This document shows, in pieces, positions 29,789 through 42,533 of a stretch of 64,000 bases of DNA; within the stretch, counting starts at the first letter, position 1; each line of letters begins with the position of its first letter. Made by a program: the position numbers and the translations under genes. The notes beneath the pieces were generated by a model. It was given only the letters and a program-made list of their open reading frames with translations, was not told the DNA's origin and ran no database searches. Source of the DNA: Amaurobius ferox (taxonomy: Eukaryota; Arthropoda; Arachnida; Araneae; Amaurobiidae); assembly GCA_951213105.1 (NCBI GenBank), contig OX578140.1, positions 124,809,965-124,873,964 on the forward strand, read 5' to 3'.

Positions 29789-30230
29789 TTTAAATTAAAT
29801 TAACTTTATAACAAATAATATACCGGGTAGTTAGAATTAAAGTATCCCTGATCAGAGCACTGTAGAGAAAAGCATGTGGTCATAAGAACGCTAAATCTGC
29901 GTGCTATGCATTTCAAAATATGGGGAAACGAATGACACGCATAAGAAGAAAGACCGCTAGGGGAAGAGATGGCGCTGCGAACAGTCCCTAGTAAAAACAT
30001 AATTCATAGAAACGGCTTCGCAGTCGTGATGCACATTACTTACGAATTTTAAGTGTTATAAGCGTACGATAGATACTGGCAATAGTCATAAATACTCAAA
30101 TGTCAATTTAATTTATGCATCTAGAACATGTTACACGTGGAACGCAGAAGGGAAGAAGTCTGTAGAAAGACAAATCATTGGCAGTGCTCACTGTGTTCAC
30201 CGTATTGAAGAAGCAGCAACTGGTACCGTA

Positions 30231-30408
30231 TTAGAGAGCTGCACGTAACTGATCTGTATATCCCTGATGAACCATGCTTTTCAGGTAACCCCACAGATAA
30301 AAGTCACAAGGGTATGGATCTGGTGAACTAGGTGGCCATAAAGATGGGAATGAGTGACTGATTACTCGATTTTCTGTAAAATGCTGTAGCAACAACTGTT
30401 GAATATGA
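30231..30408 (-). pseudogene. Mariner transposase C-terminal relic
   Basis: The minus-strand frame ends with LWPPSSPDPYPCDFYLWGYLK, the DDE third-aspartate block of mariner transposases (usual form SPDLxPxDFWLWG; the Leu after SPD is changed to Pro). The N-terminal side is cut by the SINE at 30422; residues read from the SINE are not transposase. Confidence 0.75.
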
Positions 30409-30421
30409 CTATCGCACGCTT

Positions 30422-30715
30422 CTTCTTCTTCTCCTTCGACCCAGACCGTCCGACCTACCAGAAAGATATAAGGTATCTGTTTGGACGTCCGGGAAGAGCC
30501 ACCCAATTTAGACTGGAACTCAGTGGGGGAGGCATCCACAGGGACCGTACCCTCTTTACCCTACCACCAACATCTCGGAAGGACTTACAGACCTACATTT
30601 TTAACGTGATCGTGGTTCCGCGTGAACACTGCGGAAGTTATGGCAGTGGCAGGAATCGAACCCGGGCCGACCGATTGTAATTCCCGCGCGCTAACCACTG
30701 GGATGTCGCGCCCGT
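30422..30715 (-). mobile_element. tRNA-headed SINE inserted in the mariner element
   Basis: The head, read on the minus strand from 30715, contains CCCAGTGGTTAGCGCGCGG (A box) and GGTTCGATTCC (B box). The body is the same as in 11227-11616. The 13-bp target duplication CTATCGCACGCTT lies at 30409-30421 and 30716-30728. The SINE 3' end is at 30422. Confidence 0.88.
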
Positions 30716-31129
30716 CTATCGCACGCTTATAACACTTACAATTCGTAATTAATATGCATCATGACTGCGAAGCCGTTTCATTGAACTATGTTTTACTACG
30801 TACTGTTCGCAGCGCCATCTCTTCCTCTATCGGCCATTTTTGGAACTAATTTATTTTTGCGTTATTCGTTTCCCCTTGTTCTGACAGGTATGATTTGACA
30901 TTCATTTTCTCTGCAGTGCTCTGAACAGGGGCACTTTAATTATAACCACCCTGTATAATTTGTAGATAAATAAACATTACAGTCATTTTGAAAAAATCTT
31001 GCTCATAAAATGGTCATAATTAAATAACTATCTTGTAGTCATATTTTTCATTTTCCAGCAAAAGTCTGAAGAAAATAATCGTCTATCTATATATACTAAT
31101 TGTCAAGTGTCCGTCCGTCTGTCTATCTG

Positions 31130-31610
31130 TCACGCTTTTTTTAGGCACTTCCCAAATAGATATAGACTTGCAATTTGGTACATGAGTCGATCGTTCATTA
31201 AACCCCCTGGAAAAATCTTATTTTTCGAGAATGAAGTGAGGGTGCTCCACACCAAAATGTTCGAAAAGTGTAATGATAGAAAAGCATATTTCGCGATAAG
31301 ATAGACATTTAAAATTTGGTGTATGGTTAAATCGTTTGATAGGAAGAAACTATGTAATTTCAGATTTCCAATATTTTCTACTTAAGGGGGTGCCGCACAC
31401 CAAAATGTTCTATTCGCCGAATAAATGAGAAACGGCTCCTTTAAAATTCGATAGAGGCTTGAAATTTGGTATATGGGCTAATCATTTGATGAAAACATCC
31501 AAGACGATTATAGTTTCTCAAATATGTTCGTTTAAGGGGGTGCTACAGCGAAAAACGTTCGAAAGGCGAATTGATAACAAACATGCTTCGGGATGAGATA
31601 GATTTATTTT
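31130..31610. repeat. Tandem repeat, about 150-bp unit, three copies
   Basis: GGGGGTGC..CACACCAAAATGTTC and its variants recur near 31240, 31387 and 31538, each followed by a GAAATTTGGTATATG-type block. Divergence is high. No coding role. Confidence 0.6.
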
Positions 31611-31754
31611 AAATGATGAAACGATATGGATTTTTTAAATGGATATTTTTATTTATGGATATTTTAAATGGATATTTTAAATGAATATTTTAATTTTATG
31701 GATATTTTAAATGATGGAACGATGGAAAAAAAAGGATGATGGAATTAGAAGTCC

Positions 31755-31841
31755 TTCTGAGAGGTTGGTGGTAGGGGAAGGAGGGTACGGTACCTGTGGA
31801 TGCCTCCTCCACTGGGTTCCGGTCAAAATTGGGTGAATAAA
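31755..31841 (+). repeat. SINE body fragment
   Basis: Contains TTCTGAGAGGTTGGTGGTAG through GGTTCCGGTCAAAATTGGGTG, the 3' body of the SINE family, without a head. Confidence 0.7.
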
Positions 31842-31860
31842 AAGAAAATTATGGAGATTG

Positions 31861-32140
31861 TCACGGAAGGCGCTGTAGCCCAGTGGCTAGCGCGCGGGAA
31901 TTGCACTCGGTAGGCCCGGTGTCGATTCCCGCGACTGCCAAAACTGCCGCCGTGTTCACGCGGAGTACGATCACGTTAAACATGTGGGTCCGTAAGTCCT
32001 TCCGAGAGGTTGGTGGTAGGGGAAGGGGTCCCTGTAGATGCATCCCCCACTGAACTCCGGTCAAAATTAGGTGGCACTTCTTGGCCGTCCAAATAGTTAC
32101 CCTACACTTTTCCGGTAGGTCGCGCCAGCGAGTTTGTCTC
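31861..32140 (+). mobile_element. tRNA-headed SINE
   Basis: The head has GTAGCCCAGTGGCTAGCGCG (A box) and GGTGTCGATTCCC (B box). The shared body CCGCCGTGTTCACGCGGAGT follows. The 3' end near GTCTCGGTTAGAAT lacks the CAA tail seen in the 5S-headed member. No clear target duplication. Confidence 0.78.
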
Positions 32141-33695
32141 GGTTAGAATTTTCAAGGGTAGCGAACAGGCTGGTCGCCGAAGGCGGCTAATTTGCAATAA
32201 AACATCTCATAACTGCTCCACTAATTTCCCCAAACAGCCCATAGTATTCTCAAAACATTGACGTTTTTCATTTCATAGAACAGAAACTACTATTCTCAAA
32301 ACATTAACGTATGTCACAGTTCATGATATCTCGTAACACATAAATTGCTCCACAACTGCGTGATGTCCCTTTTATAGACTCTCAATAGAAACATCTAGAA
32401 ATATCTCATATCTCGTAGAATATTTGTTCGTTTGAAATGTGTCTCAAACCTTCGGAAAGTCATCAAATTGGTGATAAATTGTCAAATATGGTAACCGCTA
32501 CCGAACTTCAACACATGGCAAACTTAGATTCGCCTCTACGGCAAAACTGTTACCTGTACGGGTGTTTTCTCCTGCAGGTTTTAAAAAGAGACTACACTGA
32601 TAGCATTTTACACGTATGTTGCGTGGATTTTCACCACACGTCCGGTCAGAACGCAAAACATCATTATTATCTCGCAAAACATCATCATTATTAGAAGAGA
32701 TCTTCGGGCCAAACAGTCTGACAGCTGGGCCAAAGTTCCCATGAACCTGGGCGCACGTGCGGCCGAAAACGGTCAAGGGTCAGCTCTCCCCAAAAGCGCT
32801 CTGCTGTAAGCCCCTCTGTAACTGCGCCATCTCTGTCCATTTTTTGCAGAAACATTGCTTGTTCACCCTTTTCTAGGTGTTGACCAAGGGAAATGTATAT
32901 ATATTGTAGAAGTAGCACAGGGACTATCTTTAGAGGTTGCACTCCCTCCACAATTCACAATGTTCCTTATTTGCCATGGAACAACGTATTTAACAATATA
33001 GATTTTTATATTTTTTTGTAAATCAAAAAATAAAATATTAAAAAGCGGTAAAATGCGTTTCTGTGCATATTAATGTTCACATAAAAAATGTCTTATTCTA
33101 TTTTTAATGATAAGTTCCCCGTTATCCCAAATCCAATCCCTATAAAAAAGTTAATTAAGGAATGTTTATTAAAAAAATCTTACTTTAGATAGCTACAAAT
33201 CCTAATAATTTTTAAATGTTACTTTTTTTTATGAATTTAAGCTTCAATTTTATCAGTTCCTCCCTTATGGATATTTTAATACGTTATGTAAAGTATGCGT
33301 CGCTTGGGTGATATATGAAAGTGGTGGATTAAAAAAAATATATTTAAATTTTTCAGAAGAGTTTAGATTTCGATGCTTATTTTAGGAGTTTTATACTATT
33401 GTTCAATAGAGTTCAATATTGTTCATAAGAGTTTTATACCTATTTTTCTTATATTTTAATTTTCTGTCACCGAAACATATTGTGTGAAGATGAAATAGGA
33501 ATTCTGTTATAAACCAAGCATCTTAATATAGTTGAGTGTTAAGCCATAACACTAAAAATACCATACAGAATTTAGTAAAATGCATTTAGGAAATGTTTTC
33601 AATCTTTATTGCTTGCTTAAGGAGAACTAGCTGCATAGCCTGTTAAATGACTGGAGAAAATAAAGATTATGATCAAAACTAAGCATTCCATATAA
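32141..33695. other. Intergenic DNA, nothing secure
   Basis: Small frames on both strands near 32437-32951 have no recognisable motif and mixed GC content, possibly an old transposon. The rest is AT-rich. Confidence 0.35.
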
Positions 33696-34612
33696 AAAAA
33701 TCTGATGTGGGCAACACATGACTTTCCTTATATAATGCAATGAATTTACTACTTTTACTGTTAAAAAATGTTATTCTTATAGTAGATACTTATATTCTTT
33801 CCAAGATATTGAATTTTCTTCAATTAGTCGTCATTTTCGTTTATTTAGCTTCATTTTTATCCATTTGGCGAGATTTTTGTTAATTTGGCAACAATTAAAA
33901 ATGTCGCCAAGTGGCGACATTCCGTCAAATTCGTCGCCAAAATCTCGCCAAGCGTTATGGACGGAGAAATAAGTTATTCTTACAGCAGATAAATGACTAT
34001 TGGCGTTCAAATACAAAAGTATTACTCAAAGTACAATTTTTCATAAATGGAACAAGCTAGATCCACGAGAATGATGTCACCAAATTTATCGCATGGTATT
34101 ACATATGAAAAGGGAACATGTTTCTCAATAGAAAATATTTTTTTCTATTTTATATAACTTTTTGATAATTTATTTGAAAAATGTGCAATATCTCAAGAAC
34201 GGTTCATGTTAGCGTTCTAAAATTGATGTCAATCGTTTTCTAATGAAAAATTACATAAGAAATGTCAATTTGCGCAACTTTATTAGCGGTTTTGATTTTT
34301 TGACGATTTTTTCAAAATTTCACTCGAAAATTTAGGGGGTTCTGAACATTCGATTGCGTATAAAAACAATAGGCTTCCAGTATTTACGGATTGTGAATTT
34401 TGAACCAAATTTCGTTCGAATCAGTCCATTCGTTCGTCAGTTATCGTCTCCACAGGCTCACTGACACACACACACACAGACATCACTTCAAAAATGTTTG
34501 ATTCGTGATCAGGGATGCTTGAAACGTGCTCTCCCGTCGAAAACTCGAATTCGAATTTTCGACCCCGTCGCAATACTTTCGACCCCGTCACATTATGTAT
34601 ATAAGGAAAGTA
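33696..34612 (+). repeat. Hairpin-ended repeat, copy 4, near full length
   Basis: AAATCTGATGTGGGCAACAC to AAGGAAAGTAA. Near its end, CTTTCGACCCCGTC is duplicated, and half of the terminal hairpin (the CTTTCCTTATA arm) has been lost. Confidence 0.82.
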
Positions 34613-34683
34613 AAAATTGGTCTTTCACTTTCATCATTTGAAATTTCTTGAAACTCTTCTAATATAGAACAATTTTAAGGAGT

Positions 34684-35240
34684 GCTTCATAGAAAGAGAA
34701 AATTACAGAAAGAGATCTGCACAGATTGGAACATTCTTCACAGACAGGAAATCTTACAGAAAAGAAAATTTCCCTCAAAGAAGGAACTTTTCAGAAAAAG
34801 AACTGCACTGAAAGGACGCCTTACCGAAATGAAAATTCCTCACAGAAGGGGACGTGCACAGAAAGGGGCATTCTTCAGAGAAAGGAAACTTTACAGAAAT
34901 GGAAATTTCTCAGGGAAAAGGACACTTACAGAAAGGGTAATTTGCTGAAAGAGGGCTTAACAGAAAGGGACTTTTCTCATAGAAAGGGAATTTCACAGAA
35001 AAGGAAATTAACACAATGAGAACCTCACAAAAAAGGAAACGCTTCCCAGAATAGAAAAGTCACCAAAATGGAACTTCACAGAAAGGAAACTTCCCCAAAA
35101 TGGAATTTCAGAGAAAGAGAACTTCATAAATAGACAAATCTACAGAAAAGGGAAATTTTTTAGAAAGAGAAAATAGTAATAGAAAGGGAAATTTACAGGA
35201 AGAAAAATTACTAATAGAAAGGGAAATTTTTATCACAAAA
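34684..35240 (+). repeat. Degenerate purine-rich minisatellite, 17-19 bp unit
   Basis: Roughly 30 variants of TTCACAGAAAGGGAAATTTC in tandem. The open frames across it (34682-35019) are by-products of the purine-rich repeat, being Lys/Arg/Gln-rich in every frame. Confidence 0.85.
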
Positions 35241-36179
35241 TAAGTGTAGGATAAAATATAAAACAAAATTTAGATAAGTGAAATATTATATACAAGCTAT
35301 TTCACCGCGCTTCTCTTGCTCCCAATGCCTAGTGGTTATTAAATATGATACCAAGCGAAACGATATCAAATTGTGTATGTTTTGTAACGGCAAAGTAGAG
35401 TAAGTTTTTTTTAAATCAATTTGTATATCGTCACCCTTAATTTGTAATTTCAGAATTTCCAATTATGATCTGGAGACTGAGACATATCGAATGAGATCAA
35501 AATCGAATTTCCCTCTCAAGTGGTAATACTTGATCATTTGAAAAGTGTTTTGAATTTTTTTAATTATTCCTGTGCATGGTAATCCCTAATTCGAATTTTC
35601 AACATATTATAATTTCTTCGTTGACCTGGAAACTGAAACGGATCGAGTGAGACCAAATCCAAGATTCTAACTAAAGTGGAAGTGCTTGATCTGTAAGATT
35701 AGAATTTAAACAAATTTATTTACAATCATATGGAAGAGCAGAAAACCCGACAGAGGGCGCAGTTGTATACAAAATACATCATAAATTCGTAGTAACGGCT
35801 TACAGATCAATAAGCAGAGTGAATTTGAAATTTTTGATTATTTCTTCGCACCACCACCTTTAGGATTCGAATTTTGAAAATTTTAGGTTATCCTCATGGT
35901 CTGAAGCTGATGCGGATTCGAATGATATTAAATTTATAATTCTATGTACAGTGGAAGGTCTTGATTATATTGATATATCCCCCCCCCTTCGTTATTTACT
36001 CACACACTCATTAATTTCAGTGCATATTATATAGAGACGTACAAGAACCCTATGCAAGAAAATTTTCTCTCTACATGACATATTTCCCTCTACATGACTT
36101 ATATTTTATTCTCTCTACATGACTCCAGTAATATTATCCCGGTATATGATTCGTACAGCAGCCAACCCTTCATCGATTA
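35241..36179. other. Intergenic DNA, nothing recognised
   Basis: Contains loosely repeated phrases such as TGGAAGTGCTTGATC and GGAAACTGAAACGGATCG at about 180-bp spacing (35470, 35630, 35900), perhaps an old tandem array. Confidence 0.35.
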
Positions 36180-36560
36180 AAGTGCAAATTACAAGAAAAT
36201 GTAGCCGGCGTTGCACGAGATTTAAGATGCTAACCTCAAATTAAAATTGCACAGGAACTCATAGCGAATAATCGAGAAACAAAGACCGTTTTAACATTAT
36301 GTCCGCTTATAACAATAAAGACACCCGCTTCGGTGGCGTACACGACTACTCTATTACCGTCGCGTTTCTTTTTTTTTTTTAATTTTTAACTGCAATAGCT
36401 TTTGTGCAATCGCTCTCGACCCTATAGAAAATGCACCTGCCGTTGTTCCAGCTATAATACAGGGATAAATTGAACTTATTCATTCAATATTTTAAAAGTT
36501 GTGGTCGCCCGCTACGCGATACTGTGCCTTAACAGCTAACGGGGCATAATATACCCTACC
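36180..36560. repeat. Old dispersed repeat, relative of 9140-9560
   Basis: Shares the ordered blocks described for its partner, including TTAACTGCAATAGCTTT at 36386, and has an inserted T-run. Confidence 0.45.
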
Positions 36561-36890
36561 TAGGGACCTAAACACGCCTTAGCATGTTGCGTGGGCATGT
36601 AACACACCTTAGGCTCTGCGCTAAGCACAATGACCCCTACTTTAAAAATTATTTACTTAATCACTGAAGGTTTCATCAATAGAGTAAAATCTTCATGCGA
36701 GCAGAACATGAGTTTGACTACATAATGTAATGACTTTATTGAATTACACTCACATTATCATAAAGTAAAAAAAAATATGAGGATTGTAGAATTATTTTCC
36801 CTTTTCGGGTATCAGATGTGAAGTTCCTATCTTAGAGTATCAATTCGGAAATCTAAAAGTGGGAAGTCGTCGTGTGATCAAGTTAACGCA

Positions 36891-36976
36891 GGAGTTGATT
36901 ATTTGCTATTTTTAGGAACGTGTGATTGACAAACAGATCAATCACACGATCCTAAAAATAGTAAATTATCAACTCC
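36891..36976. repeat. Near-perfect 39-bp hairpin with 8-nt loop
   Basis: GGAGTTGATTATTTGCTATT continuing to GTGTGATTGA is mirrored by TCAATCACACGATCCTAAAA continuing to AACTCC, with about three mismatches. Confidence 0.85.
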
Positions 36977-37534
36977 TAACCACCAAGAAATGTACAGACA
37001 TATTATAAGAGGGCAACACACAGTTTATATACTGAACATACACACTTCTTGTTGGACATAACTAAAGTAATTTAGGTAAGACTTCTACCATTGACAAGTA
37101 CCCAAATGCCTAAGTGAGGTACTCCAGTTATTTTTATTGGGTATTTTTCAATCGATTACAAGGGACCAGCGACAAATAAATTGTTCAAAATTAAATGGTA
37201 TCATATTTCAATTGGCGGTTTTGCTGTTATAATTAGATCTGTAGATATCCCCATATTTATTTTCAGAAAAATTAACTATTAACAAGTGCAATTCAGGTAA
37301 AAGGGATTAAGTCAAAAATTTCAATTATCGATATCTCCAGCTAATTGTTCATTGAAAGGTACCAGGGGAAATTTTTTCAGACCTAATTAAGTAAGGTGCA
37401 ATTTCAGTAATTAGCATTTTTAGGAGTCGTATAAATTTTTTTATTCCGCCTTGAAGGCGGAAGCCAGAGATAAATTATGTTTTGTCTACTGAATATTTTT
37501 CATATTTCACTTTACTACAACGAAACCAACCGTT

Positions 37535-38225
37535 CACTTCCGGAAACTCTTCGTATAACACACTGCATAACAAAATGAAAGAAACGAGATATTTTGAGGT
37601 TAAATAAGCTAACTTCATCAAAAACACTTTAAAAATATCAGATAACTAAACAGACATAAAATTAATTCAAATAAAACACAATCAAACTACAGTGTATGAG
37701 ACTGAAAATGAAAGGAATTTTACAAAATGGAGGACGTAACATGTTACTTCATGTAAACATTCATATAAACTCAAATTGCTAAAAGAACTGTACATGGAAT
37801 TTAAAATTAGATGTCACAAACTAATTTAGTACATCAAATTACATAGAAATTAGTTTTCTCCTTTGACTAACCGTTGACTTTAAGACGGTGTTTATACGTA
37901 ACACCCTGTATAACAAAATTTAAGGAAGAAGATATTTCGGGGTTAAACGAACTAACTTTATCAAAACAATACTGTAAAAACCAGATAACTAAACAGCCAT
38001 ATTGTGAATTCAAATAAAATACGATCAGACGCCTCTAAAAAATTACCAGTGTATGAAACAGAAAATAAAAGTAATTTTACAAAATGGAAGAAGTAACAGG
38101 TTACTTCATGTAAACATTCATATAAACTCAAATTACTAAATGAACTGTACGTGGTATTCAAAATTAGATGGCACAAACGAATTCAGCACGTCAAATTATA
38201 TAGAAATTAACTGTTTTTTTCCTTT
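37535..38225. repeat. 345-bp tandem duplication
   Basis: Two units, starting near 37535 and 37880, share TTACTTCATGTAAACATTCA at 37741 and 38101 and the flanking 300 bp with about 15% difference. Confidence 0.8.
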
Positions 38226-38492
38226 CACACAAAATCATTGCACAGTGTCATTCATTACAAAGTCGACACCAGGGTTACTCTATATTGATCGCCAGTCGCG
38301 AAATGGCGATTAAAGTTTTTAAAAATGATGTATAAAATTAAAAAACTACAACAGCGAGTAGGTTTTTATGGTATTATTTTTAATTCTAAATTTAAGTCAA
38401 GGATGTTCCTTGTCCACACTTCTAAAGGGAAGAAAACATGACATACACTCGCAACTTAGCTTACACGCGTCACTTAATGTACACACTTAACT

Positions 38493-38997
38493 TACACTCA
38501 TCAAACTTGAAATTGCAACAAGGTGAAGGAATGCACGTAGCCATATGTAAATCACAGTACCGGTAGAATAGAGAGTCATATGCAAATGATTAGAAGAACA
38601 AACAAAGATTTGCAAAAGAAACCTGTTTATTCATTAAAGAATGTGGACTGGCTCCCACTGGCAGACCAACCTGCGTCACGCGGCTCCAGGATACCCATTC
38701 CCCAGCCTTTAACTGCTCGTATATAGCTTACTGACGTCTTCGAGACATCTCTTCTTCACTTTTTCAAAAGTTCAGCTGCTGCAAATCGTCGCTGATAGCA
38801 TTTACGACGCTGATAACAGGAGGAGCCGTCTATCGATCTTTATCACCCGAAATCGAGTGTCACGTGACCCGATACGTACGAAAACTTAATCATTTGCATA
38901 TGACTCTTTCTTCTACCGGTGTGATTCTACTTCTGCGATTTGCATATGGCTATGTTCATTCCTTCATGGTGTTGCAATTTCACTTTTGACGAGTGTA
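38493..38997. mobile_element. Non-autonomous Tc1/mariner-like element
   Basis: TACACTCATCAAACTTGAAA at the left mirrors CACTTTTGACGAGTGTA at the right, with arms of about 110 bp (AGTCATATGCAAATGATT is common to both). A TA target fits. The GC-richer centre has no transposase frame. Confidence 0.75.
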
Positions 38998-39049
38998 TAA
39001 ACGTTAACTGCATAATATTTATTTTTGTTTGTTACTAATTCCCCCGTGG

Positions 39050-39290
39050 TGAAGGGGCGCCTACGCACCACGTCCACAAGTTCGCCCAGGGTATCTCATG
39101 TCGAAGGGGAGAAGAATTGCAGTTTGACTTTTATAGAGGCTCCCCGAAGGGCGGAAGTCTGACTTGGCCTCGACATGACAACATCCATGCCCGCTGGCCG
39201 GATTCAAACCCGCATCCCGGCAATCCAGCGATCAGACGGAAACGCATGCCTCTGACAACTCGACCACCGGATCGGCATATTTACCTTAAC
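39050..39290 (-). mobile_element. tRNA-derived SINE, second family
   Basis: On the minus strand the head has TGGTCGAGTTGTCAGAGG (A box) and GGGTTTGAATCCGG (B box). Body phrases ACATCCATGCC and GGGCG are shared with 53965-54172 and not with the 5S/tRNA family. Confidence 0.65.
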
Positions 39291-39300
39291 ATGCATAACG

Positions 39301-40218
39301 TGTCCACAATCGTGTAACATACACAGCATAATTTGTGTCCATAAATACATGTCCACATAATTTGTGCCTTAGTGCTTAACATGTTTTAAATACATTTTTA
39401 AAGTGATATATCAATTTTATAAACCTAAATTTCGCGATTCAATTTTTTTAAATAAAGCAAAACTACAAAGCATGTGAAAATAATTTATTTTGAGCAGTGG
39501 AAATAATATCAGAAACTCCATATGTGGATAAGTCTTCATATTTACTCTTTACGCTCTTAAATATAAATGAAATTTCAATTGTATCATTTATTTTATTTAG
39601 CCGGTAAGTTTTAGTAAATGACCAGTAAAAATTTAGCTGCACAATCCAAACCGGCTGGTAAACATTTTAACACATTCTGCAACCCTGGTCAGTATCATTT
39701 GAAAGTCACACATGTAGTACCACATAACATTGTTCTGTAGATGCCCCAAAACTATATCTATTAAATATGATTCATGGCATAAAAAACTCATTTTCTAAGA
39801 TGTATTTCTTCTAACTCATATTTCAATATTTTTCTTATTCGCGGAAGTTTCGTTCTTAAGTATATTTAATCCCTATTAATCTTTCCCTTTTGTTATATAA
39901 CGTAACTAACAGTTATGCTTCACATGTCTTAGAATTTTAGTTTGGCGATAACAGAAAGTGGTTAGATTTAGTTTTGTAACCTGGATATTTGCCAACAATA
40001 AACCATGAAAGTGAACATTTTTCTTGTGCATGAAATTACATATAGACTATTACCTTGATAAGAAGTTTAATATTTTTAATAGTGTGGTTCAGAATAAAAT
40101 TGATTTGCATATATTAGTTTTTACTTTCTTATATTATAGTAGATACATGAAGTATTGCTTTCCGGTTTCGAAACGGTTTGTTTGAAATGCTTTTATTTCC
40201 CTTATTTATATAGGGCAA
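39301..40218. other. Intergenic DNA, nothing recognised
   Basis: AT-rich, no supported frame. Confidence 0.35.
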
Positions 40219-40720
40219 TATACAGGGTGATCCAAAAGTCAGGAAAAACTTTAAAAATTACTAATTCATAAACTAATAAAGGTAAATAGATGGCGTTTGC
40301 ACAGAAAGAGAGAGAGAATGGAAATGAAGCCGAATTTTTTGTCAAGAAAAAAAATTATTGTTAGTATAATTTACATATCCACCAACAGATGGCGCTGTAT
40401 TAGGTACAGATATCAGATTATGCAAATTATCAGACCGTATAATAAGAGCAGCTGTAGCTGATAACGCCATTCTGGAAACATATAGTAGTGGTAGTTGATC
40501 TATCCTATGTAATGTATCTTATCCTATGTAATGTAAACTAGGTACCTAATACAGCGCCATCTGTTGGTAGAAATGTAAATTATACTAACAATATTTTTTT
40601 TCTTGAAAAAAAATCGGGTTTCATTTCCATTCTTTCTGTGTAAAAGAGATCTATTTATCTTTATTAGTTCATGAATTATTAATTTTTAAAGTTTTTCTGA
40701 CTTTTGGATCACCCTGTATA
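40219..40720. mobile_element. Mariner MITE with roughly 190-bp inverted repeats
   Basis: TATACAGGGTGATCCAAAAG at the left and its complement at the right, extending through ACAGATGGCGCTGTATTAGG on both arms. It is 502 bp including TA ends, and about 130 bp of unique centre carries no frame. Confidence 0.9.
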
Positions 40721-40732
40721 TAGGAAATATAC

Positions 40733-41770
40733 TGTGATGGGGTCGAAAATTCTAATTCGATTTTTCGATGGAAGAGCTCATTTCAAGCATACCTGAACTC
40801 AAATTAATCGTTTTTAAGTATATGTCTGTGTGTGTGTGTGGATGATATTTATTGACCGAAATTTAGCACAAAAATTACAATGAGTGAATACTGGGAGCCC
40901 CTTGAGTTTAAATGCAAACAAATGTTCGAAAAGCCCCCCTAAATTATGAAATGGAATTCTGAAAAAAATTATCCAAAAATAATAAACTTTAATAATGTTT
41001 CATAATTAATAATTTCATATGTAATATTTCATTTGAAAACGATTGACATAAATTTTAGACCGCTAGCATGAACCGTACTGGAGATATTGCACTTTTACAA
41101 ATAAATTTATTAAAAAATTACATAAAATTAAAAAAAAAGTATTAAATGTTGGAAAATATATCTAAAAAAATCTATCTCGTTGGAAAATCTCTGTTCATAT
41201 GTAATATTATACGATAAACTTGTTAACATTATTATAGAGGATCTAGTTCGTTTCATTCACATGAGAAGATAGTTTATGTAATATTTTGACTCCTAATAAT
41301 TTGCCGGCAGTTATTTATATATAAAGAATTTAGATATATTTTCTTCGTTTGTCTATAGCGCTTAGTGATAAATTAGGTGAACTTGGTGACTACTTTAGCC
41401 AAATATTGCCACCTTGGTGATATTTCGCTACAGATTGACGAAAATATCGTTCAGATTTTTAAAATGAAGCTAAATTAATGACGCCAAATTTATAAATTAA
41501 TTATTAGAATATTTTAACATGTGAATTATATTGCTTATTAAGGATGATATGAATATTGAAAATTATCAATTTACTGTTGCTTGAAATGTAAGATAATTGG
41601 GTACTTTGAAATAGTTTTGCATGTTGTCATCCGAAAAACGCCAAAACTTCAATTCAACATTAAAAACATTCTGCCATAGATATTATACGTCATATTTTCT
41701 CTGTGAAAGAAGTGAATTCATTGCATGATATGGGTAAAGTCATATGCTGCCCACATTAGATTTTTATTAG
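40733..41770 (-). repeat. Hairpin-ended repeat, divergent copy
   Basis: ACTGTGATGGGGTCGAAAAT at the left and GCTGCCCACATTAGATTTTT at the right. Internal similarity is patchy, so it is an old member. It begins 12 bp after the MITE, which may have replaced its hairpin end. Confidence 0.65.
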
Positions 41771-42533
41771 ATAAGGGTATAATTGAATGTATGAGGGTAT
41801 AATTACATGCATGTAACGGTTTTTAAAGTTAATTCTATCCAAAGACAAAAAGTAATTAAAAATAAATTAGAATATATAGGAATATAAGACATGAACGCAA
41901 TCGAAAAAATTTTGATGTGGCCAGTTGATGACATTTACTACAAAATCAAGTTAATTGTTTTCTATATTTTTTAAATTATATTCATTTAAAAAATTTCATC
42001 GCATAAAATACTATGAAAATGTTTTTAAAAAATCATTTTCTTAAGACAGTTATATACAGGGTGTCCCCAAAACATTGAAATCTGCTTTTATTCCTTAAAT
42101 ATTGATCTTAGACATATATAATAAATTACAAAGTTGCGTAAAAAAAAGCTACAGAATTTTATGAAATCGATAAAAATTTTCAAAGGAATTAATTAAGAAA
42201 TACAAAATTTAAATTTTTATACGGCGCCCGTGCAAAAATATTCCCAATGAGTAAAATGTGCCCCATACACTAATAAGGTGATGTACAAAATTTCAGCCTT
42301 TTATCATAAAATATCCCAGAAATATGAAACCACTTTTCGATACATCGACATGGATTCTCAGAGGGGAAAAATCATGTCGGCAGATCGCGTTTCAGAGGTC
42401 ATACACAAATTACGAAAGAAAACAATGATTACATATATAAATAATAATTTTGCTATTTATTGGTACAAAAGTATCTGCACTGTGTAGAAATAATAACTTT
42501 ACACAAAGATTACAAAGCTTGTTCAAAATATTT

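Larger units (their letters stand above)
29819..30957 (-). mobile_element. Mariner-like element with long inverted repeats
   Basis: TATACCGGGTAGTTAGAATT at the left end mirrors AATTATAACCACCCTGTATA at the right. Similarity of the two arms extends for more than 200 bp, including GGAAGAGATGGCGCTGCGAAC-type blocks. A TA target is included in the coordinates. A transposase relic lies between the arms and a SINE has landed inside. It sits 36 bp from the Polinton's right end. Confidence 0.82.

Noticed and set aside
32437..32951. Three overlapping frames of 85-92 residues
   Set aside because: No recognisable domain, no splice or start context, and frames overlap on opposite strands.
34682..35019. 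Overlapping Lys/Arg-rich frames
   Set aside because: Produced by a purine-rich minisatellite with all frames open.
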